In this document: positions 14,930 through 20,643 of the stretch, piece by piece
Numbering within the stretch: position 1 is the first letter of the stretch
Layout: each line of letters opens with the position of its first letter
From: JBCCYM01 sp039190005
Lineage (GTDB): Bacteria > Pseudomonadota > Gammaproteobacteria > UBA12402
NCBI GenBank assembly: GCA_039190005.1
Contig: JBCCYM010000029.1
Coordinates: forward strand, 1 to 20,643
Direction: 5' to 3'
DNA: 20,643 bases
Made by a program: the position numbers and the translations under genes
The notes under the pieces: generated by a model
What the model was told of the DNA's origin: nothing
The model's database searches: none
Seen by the model: only the letters and a program-made list of their open reading frames with translations

Positions 14930-17087
14930 TGCTTTCCTCCATGCCTATAATAGCTTGCAACGCGCCAGCTTGCTTCATTAGACTATCAAAACTACCCTGC
15001 TGAACAATTTTACCTTGATCCATCACCAATAGCTTTTCACATTGTTTTAGCAAGCTCAAACGATGGGTAATCATGATAATGGTGCAATTCAATTGCTGTA
15101 GATTTGCCACTATTTTTGCTTCTATTTGTGGATTAATTGCTGAAGTGGCTTCATCCAAAATCAGTATTGAAGGTGTCTGTAAAAATACCCGCGCCAATTC
15201 AATACGTTGCTGCTCACCGGCACTAAAATTCACGCCACCCTCTTCTATTAAAGCATGTACACCACCTCTAGTGCTCAAAAAATCCCAAGCACAGGCTTGC
15301 TTGAGCGCGTGTTGTATGGCATTGGTATCATATTGCTTATCCCATAAAGTCAAATTATCCAAAAGCGTGCCTCTGAAAAATGAAAATTCTTGATCAACAA
15401 AGGCCACAGATTTTGTTAATACCGATCTTGGAATATCTTCTATCGCTATATTATCGTACTCAATCTTACCCTGCCAAGGTGTGTAAAGCCCCGTTAATAA
15501 ACGTGCCAAAGTACTTTTGCCACTGCCACTCACGCCAGTTATAATCACATTTTCTTGTCGATGGATATTTAAATTAATAGCAACAATCATAGGATCATCA
15601 TAGATAGCAAAACCAAAATGGACATTTGTAAGCGATATTGCCCCCTCTAAAGGCTGTATTTGTTGATTATCGGCTGTTTTAGTAGCAAAACCAGCTTGCT
15701 GCGGCGCCGCAAGCACATCATCTAAACGGGTTAAATCACCATGAATCTGCTGCACTGAGTTCCATAAATTAATCAGCGCGTTAATAGGTGTCAAAAACGA
15801 CATCGCTAAACTCTGTATCGCCACCAATGTACCGACTGTGAGATCACCACGCATAATCTGCCAAGCGCCAACGCCAAGTACCGCGATATTAGATAAAGCA
15901 AACAGTAACTGTGGACCGATTGTCAGAATTTGATTATAAACCATCAGCATCCATTGACTATTAAGTGTCATAGCATATTGGCCTGACCAACGACTAAAAA
16001 AAGCTTGCTCATTATTGGAAGATTTTAATGTTTCAATAATTTGCAATCCATTCATTTCGATACCGCTGAGTTTTCCTTGTTGTTGTAGAAAGCGTCGACT
16101 TAACTCAGCAATTTTCAATGCCACCAGACGAAACAAAATAAAACTCAGTAAGGTGAACATAAAGACAATACAAGCTAATTGCCAACTCAGCAATAACATC
16201 ACTATCGCGAAAAAGACAATACTGATTAAATTAACAATATTAGCACTCAAACCTTCTGAGAGTAGCTGAATAATCCGGCTGTTGGCGTCAAACCGTTCAA
16301 TAATATCACCGGCAAATCGTTGAATGAAAAAATTTAACGGCAAGCGAAGTAGATGCCATAAGTAATACGTCGAGGTTGACAAGAACAAACGCAATTGCAA
16401 ACGCAATAACATTGTCTGCTGCAACCATACTAATAAGCCACGCAATATCGCGGTGAAAAACATTCCCCAGACAAGCGGCAATAACCAATTGCTTTGATTT
16501 TTTACTAAAATATTATCAATAAATATCAGACTAAACCCAGGGACAATAATGCCCGGCAAGACTAATAATAATGTCGCGAGGATAATGAATTTCAACCAAT
16601 TTCCTGATCCCGACAATCGACTTTTCATTGCCGCCCACAAAGAAGCAGGCCTACCTTGTTTTTTAAAGTTTTTATTAGGTTTAGCTGTTAAGCAGACACC
16701 GGTAAAACTGTCACTGAATGATTTTCGATCTAATACATAATGACCATGCGCGGGATCATTCATATAAAATTTATCTTCTCCTTTGATGCCCTCTAAAACA
16801 ACAAAATGATTGAACTGCCAAAATAGAATAACGGGGCCTGTTAAGATTTTTAACTCATCAATTTTATCAACCTGCAATCCTTGCATGTCAATACCATACT
16901 GACCGCCAGCTTTGACCATATTTAATGCTCGCGTGCCATCACGACTGACACCACACGCAACACGTAATTCTTCAAGAGATATATGACATTGATAATAAGC
17001 AAGCACTATAGCTAAAGCGGCAGCACCACACTCTGCCGCTTCCATTTGCAGTATTACAGGAGTTTTATATCGCTTTTTGCCTATCAT
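14922..17087 (-). CDS. NHLM-type peptidase-containing ABC transporter (C39, PCAT)
   Basis: A 721-residue bifunctional exporter. The N-terminal C39 peptidase (about 1-135) has Q14, catalytic C20 in AAECGAAA, H94 in QFNHFVVLEG and D111 in YMNDPAHG, so it should be active. It cuts GG leaders on the cytoplasmic side while the membrane domain (about 165-450) exports the product. Nucleotide-binding domain: Walker A GVSGSGKST (518-526), Walker B LILDE (642-646), switch H675 in ITHRL, but the signature is FSAGEQ rather than LSGGQ (621-626) and the D-loop reads SAIN. TPVILQMEAAECGAA and EELRVACGVSRDG match the NHLM ABC1 family (TIGR03796 as I recall it). It starts directly after the HlyD stop and overlaps the next gene by 8 nt: one tight operon. 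Confidence 0.93.
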   Translation of the reverse strand: MIGKKRYKTPVILQMEAAECGAAALAIVLAYYQCHISLEELRVACGVSRDGTRALNMVKAGGQYGIDMQGLQVDKIDELKILTGPVILFWQFNHFVVLEGIKGEDKFYMNDPAHGHYVLDRKSFSDSFTGVCLTAKPNKNFKKQGRPASLWAAMKSRLSGSGNWLKFIILATLLLVLPGIIVPGFSLIFIDNILVKNQSNWLLPLVWGMFFTAILRGLLVWLQQTMLLRLQLRLFLSTSTYYLWHLLRLPLNFFIQRFAGDIIERFDANSRIIQLLSEGLSANIVNLISIVFFAIVMLLLSWQLACIVFMFTLLSFILFRLVALKIAELSRRFLQQQGKLSGIEMNGLQIIETLKSSNNEQAFFSRWSGQYAMTLNSQWMLMVYNQILTIGPQLLFALSNIAVLGVGAWQIMRGDLTVGTLVAIQSLAMSFLTPINALINLWNSVQQIHGDLTRLDDVLAAPQQAGFATKTADNQQIQPLEGAISLTNVHFGFAIYDDPMIVAINLNIHRQENVIITGVSGSGKSTLARLLTGLYTPWQGKIEYDNIAIEDIPRSVLTKSVAFVDQEFSFFRGTLLDNLTLWDKQYDTNAIQHALKQACAWDFLSTRGGVHALIEEGGVNFSAGEQQRIELARVFLQTPSILILDEATSAINPQIEAKIVANLQQLNCTIIMITHRLSLLKQCEKLLVMDQGKIVQQGSFDSLMKQAGALQAIIGMEESND

Positions 17088-18359
17088 TTACGTGTTGATA
17101 CCGAACAGTTTCTTTAAGGTTGGAATCAGTAAAGTAATCGGCGCCTGGTGGCGAACGGTTATCCACCCATTCACTAATGTGCCCGGTGTAATGACATCGC
17201 TTACACCTTGAGATGAGGTCCACTGCAAGCCACTCGGTGTTGAACTGTCTTGACGCAGTTTAATGCGAATCATAATGGGTGGCGCGTTATTATTAATAAA
17301 ATGTTTAATTAAGGTTTCATTATGGAATAATGCCTGCATAGCTTGTTGACTCATCGGATAATCCGATAAATCAATGACTTCACCACGAATACTGCCATAT
17401 TCCTCACGTTTAACATTCTCAGGCACAATTAAAGCTTCCATTTTTGATTTAACCTGCTTACCATCCCGTGGCAAAACAAAAAGCAAAGCATCCAATCCAT
17501 GACCCGAACTGGCAATCGTCGCGACTGCGTCACCCGGCATGATATGACTACCTACCACACCACTGATTGCAATAATTGTACCATCAACCGGACTGACAAT
17601 TTGTTTAGAAAGATTTACTTTTTGTTGTAGATTTTCAAAATCAAGCTCTGCCTCTTTTATTCTTAGTTGTAGATCACGCAATCGCTGTTGCCAACTGTCT
17701 TCAAAGGTTTGTTCAGCCATTTCATTATCAATAATTCTCTGTTTCGCGTGAGCGATCTCGCGTTGTGTGCCATAATAGTCTTGCTGCGCGTTTATCAATT
17801 GCAGCCTTGTGACAGTACCTCGTTTTTGCGCTTCGACCAGATCATCAAATAATTTTTGCGCGTGCGATAAATGCTCATTTTCTGTTTCAATGATTTCACC
17901 GAGTAAATTATTTTGCCGTGTTAAGCGTTGCTGACGCTCAAACAATTCCTGTTGAAATTGCGTTTGATAATGATCATATTGCGCTTGTAGCTTAGTGAGA
18001 TAATTTTTACTGGCTTCCAGTTGCTTGTTTAAACCAATATTCTCCAAGGTGGCAATCTGCTGTCCTTTTTTAACGGTTTGTCCTAAGGTGACTTTAATCG
18101 CGGTAATTTGTCCTTCGGCGTCAACCGTATCCGCTTGATAAAGTTGCCCACTTGAATTCAATAAAATACCTTTTCCTTCAACACGCGTGGCAACCGAACC
18201 AAAAATTGACCACAGTAAAACAGCCAGCACAATAATCGTTAAGGTAACAAGCGTCAACCACCATTTGTATTGTATGGTGTGAACAGCTGTTATAAGCGAT
18301 TCATCATTAAGTTGTTTTTTCAGTGCTTCCTGACGAAAAATAGTTTTCTGAGCTGCCAT
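17088..18359 (-). CDS. NHLM-type HlyD-family secretion adaptor
   Basis: A 423-residue membrane fusion protein that bridges the inner-membrane ABC exporter and an outer-membrane TolC-like channel. Short cytoplasmic N terminus (IFRQEALKKQ), one membrane helix at about 33-55, then periplasmic GSVATRVEGKGILL, a lipoyl-like half (about 65-110), a long Gln-rich coiled coil (about 110-250), the second lipoyl half around SPVDGTIIAISGVVGSHIMPGD, and beta-barrel domains. The FRQEAL start, helix and VEGKGILL resemble NHLM secretion proteins (TIGR03794 as I recall it). It heads the operon: its stop abuts the PCAT start. ATG 18359 has only a weak GAGAA site. No TolC gene is in the window. Confidence 0.88.
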   Translation of the reverse strand: MAAQKTIFRQEALKKQLNDESLITAVHTIQYKWWLTLVTLTIIVLAVLLWSIFGSVATRVEGKGILLNSSGQLYQADTVDAEGQITAIKVTLGQTVKKGQQIATLENIGLNKQLEASKNYLTKLQAQYDHYQTQFQQELFERQQRLTRQNNLLGEIIETENEHLSHAQKLFDDLVEAQKRGTVTRLQLINAQQDYYGTQREIAHAKQRIIDNEMAEQTFEDSWQQRLRDLQLRIKEAELDFENLQQKVNLSKQIVSPVDGTIIAISGVVGSHIMPGDAVATIASSGHGLDALLFVLPRDGKQVKSKMEALIVPENVKREEYGSIRGEVIDLSDYPMSQQAMQALFHNETLIKHFINNNAPPIMIRIKLRQDSSTPSGLQWTSSQGVSDVITPGTLVNGWITVRHQAPITLLIPTLKKLFGINT

Positions 18360-18379
18360 TTTTTATATCATTCTCACAT

Positions 18380-18389
18380 TGATTAATCA
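18380..18389. promoter_or_regulatory. 10-bp palindrome upstream of the export operon
   Basis: TGATTAATCA is a perfect palindrome 21-30 bp before the HlyD start codon, a position where a repressor could act. I see no confident sigma-70 promoter for this operon in 18360-18480; candidate TTGATT and TATAT boxes are poorly spaced. Confidence 0.25.
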
Positions 18390-18477
18390 TATAGATACTA
18401 AGAAATCAAGGTACTACATTATTCACCAAATTTCAAAATATCACTTAAGAAATTTTACTTTTATCGCTATTGCATCT

Positions 18478-18506
18478 CTTGAATTATCAAAACTCGACCC
18501 TATATA
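18478..18506 (+). promoter_or_regulatory. Sigma-32-type heat-shock promoter
   Basis: CTTGAA (18478-18483), a 14-nt spacer, then CCCTATATA (18498-18506) closely follow the RpoH consensus (CTTGAAA and CCCCATNT). It lies 33 bp before the hsp20 start. An overlapping sigma-70 reading (TTGAAT, 18 bp, TATAAA) is also possible. Confidence 0.7.
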
Positions 18507-18538
18507 AATTTTAGGTACAATTAATTTAGGAGAAAAAA

Positions 18539-18967
18539 ATGAACAAATTAACACTCTATAATCGAACTCATCCTTGGGGCAATCTCATGCGTGATATGCT
18601 ATCAGACTGGACGGATGAACGCTCCGACAATGAATTAAGCAATTGGACACCAAGCGCGGATATTCATGAAACAGATAACGCGTTTATCATTAAAGCGGAT
18701 ATTCCAGGTGTGGATAAAAATGATGTTGACATCACATTTGACAATGGTGTATTAAGCATCAATGGACATCGCAAATATAAACATGAAGAGAAAGAGGCCG
18801 GTAAAGTTATTCGCTCCGAACGTTTTGAGGGTGAGTTCCGTCGCAGTTTTGCGTTGCCCAAATCCATTGATGTTGAAAAAATATCAGCAAAAATGAGTGA
18901 CGGGGTATTAGTGATCACCGCACCGAAATCTTCTGAGACAATTGCTAAGGCAATTAAAGTTGAGTAA
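18539..18967 (+). CDS. Hsp20/alpha-crystallin small heat-shock protein
   Basis: A 142-residue cytosolic ATP-independent chaperone that holds unfolding proteins for later refolding by DnaK and ClpB. An N-terminal arm with WGNLMRDM is followed by the alpha-crystallin domain at about 38-135: WTPSADIHETDNAF, KADIPGVDKNDVDITF, VLSINGHRK, the ERFEGEFRRSFALP segment, and SDGVLVITAPK near the end. The usual C-terminal I-x-I anchor is only weakly kept (KAIKV). ATG 18539 follows TAGGAG by 7 nt and lies behind a sigma-32-type promoter, so heat induction is expected. It is divergent from the peptide-export operon; the shared 179-bp region could couple the two, but nothing shows this directly. Confidence 0.92.
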   Translation: MNKLTLYNRTHPWGNLMRDMLSDWTDERSDNELSNWTPSADIHETDNAFIIKADIPGVDKNDVDITFDNGVLSINGHRKYKHEEKEAGKVIRSERFEGEFRRSFALPKSIDVEKISAKMSDGVLVITAPKSSETIAKAIKVE

Positions 18968-18987
18968 TTAATTTTATATTCATACCA

Positions 18988-19242
18988 CCCTTCGGCAGGC
19001 TCAGGGACCGCCCTTCGACCCTTCGACCCTTCGACAAGCTCAGGGCAAGCAGGCTCAGGGAACAAACCACATAAAAGATGGCTGAGCTTGTCGAAGCCAA
19101 ACAATACACTCAGCAAACTCTTTACGCCCTTCGACCCTTCGGCAGGCTCAGGAACCAACCCGCATAAAAGATGGCTGAGCTTGTCGAAGCCAAAGTACAC
19201 TCTCAGAAAATTTATGATGCTTTTCAGCAAGCTCAGGAACTA
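18988..19242. repeat. Dispersed TTCGACAAGCTCAG-type repeat cluster B
   Basis: Several units of CCCTTCGACAAGCTCAGGG and CCCTTCGGCAGGCTCAGG. Two near-identical stretches beginning CATAAAAGATGGCTGAGC (19070 and 19163) repeat with a 93-bp period. The orientation is opposite to cluster A at 4642-4808. It fills the convergent gap between hsp20 and the acid phosphatase, and its last unit (CAGCAAGCTCAGGAAC, about 19224-19240) supplies the stop codon of the phosphatase frame. Reading frames across it are artefacts. Confidence 0.85.
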
Positions 19243-19985
19243 ACTTTCGTTCTTGCTTGTTTCACTTCCTGCTTAGCCTCTTTTATCCAAGTCAAAAATT
19301 CAGGCTCAGTATTTAATCTTGCTACCAACGCGGCACCCGTGATTTTAGGGGCATCAACATCGCTTTGCCAATGGGCACCGCAGATCACGCGACTCTGACC
19401 ATATTCATAACCTCGTTTAAGAATTTCATTTTGTCTTTTTGGATTGATCTCAGCCAAAACTAACGCGGTTGCCCAACCGATAGTAGCATGTCCAGAGGGA
19501 TAAGCGCCACTCTTACTCAATATCGAATCCGCTTCAGGGGAACATGAAGACTGATGAAAAAAAACATAGGGACATGTTCGCATATAATGTCTTTTCGCGC
19601 TTCTGGTTACAAAAGAAGAATCACGCTTTATCTCTTGTAAAATCCTATATATATTAGGCCTTGATTGTTTTGTGATTTCAATCCCGAAAGCATTGTCAAA
19701 CTCAGATGCCAAATGATTAACATCCGATCAAACACTCCACTGGGCATCCTTTTTGGCTTGTTCCCATCTGGGCATCCCCTTTAAAGCGTATCCGGCATGA
19801 TACGCGGCTTGATCTTGTAAAAAAGCGACACTGTCATAAGCAGGTGGTTTCGGCAATATAGCTAAACTGCTTGGCGCGTCCGCGGGTGTAAGTAAATAAT
19901 GTAGTTTATCATTTGCCGCTTTTATTGTCTGCAAAGCAAAAAATAGAAATAACAGCGATATCAAAAAGATGTTTATTTTTTTCAT
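19233..19985 (-). pseudogene. Class A acid phosphatase (PAP2 family), nonsense-inactivated
   Basis: A secreted non-specific acid phosphatase of the PhoC/PhoN type, about 250 codons from ATG 19985. MKKINIFLISLLFLFFALQT is a clear signal peptide. ILPKPPAYDSVAFLQDQA and YALKGMPRWEQAKKDAQW match the family's N-terminal part. At codon 86 an in-frame TGA (19730-19728) interrupts it; the frame then continues unchanged with PSGHATIGWATA and SRVICGAHWQSD, parts two and three of the K-x6-RP / PSGH / SR-x5-H-x3-D signature. Part one reads KRHYMRTCP: the first catalytic Arg is Cys (TGT). Both lesions could be C-to-T changes (CGA to TGA, CGT to TGT). The end of the frame runs into repeat cluster B. Decay is the best reading; sequencing error would have to explain two sites. 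Confidence 0.85.
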
Positions 19986-20067
19986 AAGCAAATTTCTGTC
20001 GGTAAACGCGTCCAGCCATGATTCATCGTCACAACTCAATCTATCAAAAATTATCTGATTAATCTAG

Positions 20068-20643
20068 CTAAAATATTTTCCTATATCCAAAAAAGAAGAT
20101 GAACGCTTGCAAAAGAATTAATACTAAAAATAGTAAGGCTAATTGAAATAAGTCAGTAATGTGAATATGACTGATAATAAAAATGCCTGTTGAAGCCACT
20201 AATAGCAGAAAAGCTAATTGGATTGCCATAGCTATGCCCGCGCTATGTGGAAATTGTTTTAAATTTGCTCCCATGACATTTGGAAATATAAAACCGGCAC
20301 TCATACAGATTAAGATAATGGGTAGCATAATTGTGATTAGATCCAATTTAAATAATACCGCGAATAAATATATGAGTACAAGCCCAAGTAATAATGGCGT
20401 AAATCCCAAATAACACACATTTTTAGGTGACATAAATTTTAATAAAAATCGGTTAATTAATGTACCGACTAAATAGCTAGCGCCGACAATTAACGCGGTA
20501 TTGCCATAGACCAGAACGCTTTTATGTAATATGTTTTCAATAATAAATGGACCAAGCGTGGGATAAGTCATAATTTGTATCTGTATCAATCCCGATATGA
20601 CCATGCCGGCAATAAATCGACGATGCTTTAGAACAGCCACACA
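20068..20643 (-). CDS. MFS transporter, Bcr/CflA-like, C-terminal part (cut by window edge)
   Basis: The frame is open to the right edge, so only the last 191 residues are seen. They form about six membrane helices, the C-terminal half of a 12-helix MFS exporter. HRRFIAGMVISGLIQIQIMTYPTLGPFII, SYLVGTLINRFLLKF, CMSAGFIFPNVMGANLKQFPHSAGIAMAIQ and the short basic end resemble Bcr/CflA drug-resistance transporters. A GTG at 20640 is internal, not the start. It is followed by the acid phosphatase pseudogene on the same strand after about 80 bp. Substrate unknown. Confidence 0.75.
   Translation of the reverse strand, partial: CVAVLKHRRFIAGMVISGLIQIQIMTYPTLGPFIIENILHKSVLVYGNTALIVGASYLVGTLINRFLLKFMSPKNVCYLGFTPLLLGLVLIYLFAVLFKLDLITIMLPIILICMSAGFIFPNVMGANLKQFPHSAGIAMAIQLAFLLLVASTGIFIISHIHITDLFQLALLFLVLILLQAFIFFFGYRKIF

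Noticed and set aside
18664..19230. 188-aa minus-strand frame over hsp20 and the repeats
   Set aside because: Antisense to a clear Hsp20 gene and made of repeat-encoded residues such as PEPAEGSKG; an artefact.
4642..19242. CRISPR array from the repeated units
   Set aside because: Units are irregularly spaced, palindromic and in mixed orientation, with no unique equal-length spacers and no cas genes.
19728..19730. Frameshift in the acid phosphatase
   Set aside because: The frame is identical on both sides of the TGA, so it is a nonsense codon, not a shift.

Overview
The window is AT-rich bacterial DNA with the genes of a gammaproteobacterium. MraY, MurD, FtsW, a small heat-shock protein behind a sigma-32-type promoter, and families of TTCGACAAGCTCAG repeats suggest a Legionellales-like or other host-associated lineage. 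That placement is inference, because no rRNA or other strong taxonomic marker is present.

Left end (1-2668): probable end of an integrated element. It holds a lone 68-aa gene, about 1 kb without a convincing gene but with a strong 13-bp hairpin, and a two-gene unit of an ArsI/CadI-like VOC protein and a SigZ-like ECF sigma factor. It ends at a 46-nt 3' fragment of a CAU-anticodon tRNA that begins exactly at the anticodon loop, as an attachment site left by a tRNA-targeting integrase would.

Middle left (2686-7322, minus strand): a sugar-porter MFS protein, a small membrane protein, a cluster of dispersed repeats, and a probable two-gene operon of a DHA1-type MFS exporter and histidine decarboxylase. 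The decarboxylase reading frame is broken by a one-base deletion in an A run.

Centre (7405-12520): a reduced division and cell-wall cluster, mraY-murD-ftsW, cut off from the usual murF, murG and murC neighbours. It is divergent from an ACT-domain malic enzyme, and the shared upstream region carries an 11-bp inverted repeat.

Main system (12570-18359): a complete NHLM-type peptide export operon, reading leftward as HlyD-like adaptor, C39-peptidase ABC transporter and second ABC transporter with its own N-terminal domain. Facing it on the plus strand is a 76-aa gene with a textbook double-glycine leader (L-12, E-8, L-7, I-4, GG) and a 61-residue core with three cysteines that I do not recognise. 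The two converge on a shared hairpin. The likely scheme is that the C39 domain removes the leader, the two ABC subunits form an asymmetric heterodimer, and the HlyD protein links them to an outer-membrane TolC-like channel encoded elsewhere. No modifying enzyme or immunity gene is visible. This is the best candidate for an undescribed system.

Right end (18478-20643): hsp20 with its heat-shock promoter, a second repeat cluster in the opposite orientation, a class A acid phosphatase inactivated by an in-frame stop plus loss of a catalytic arginine, and the C-terminal part of a Bcr/CflA-like MFS transporter that runs off the window.
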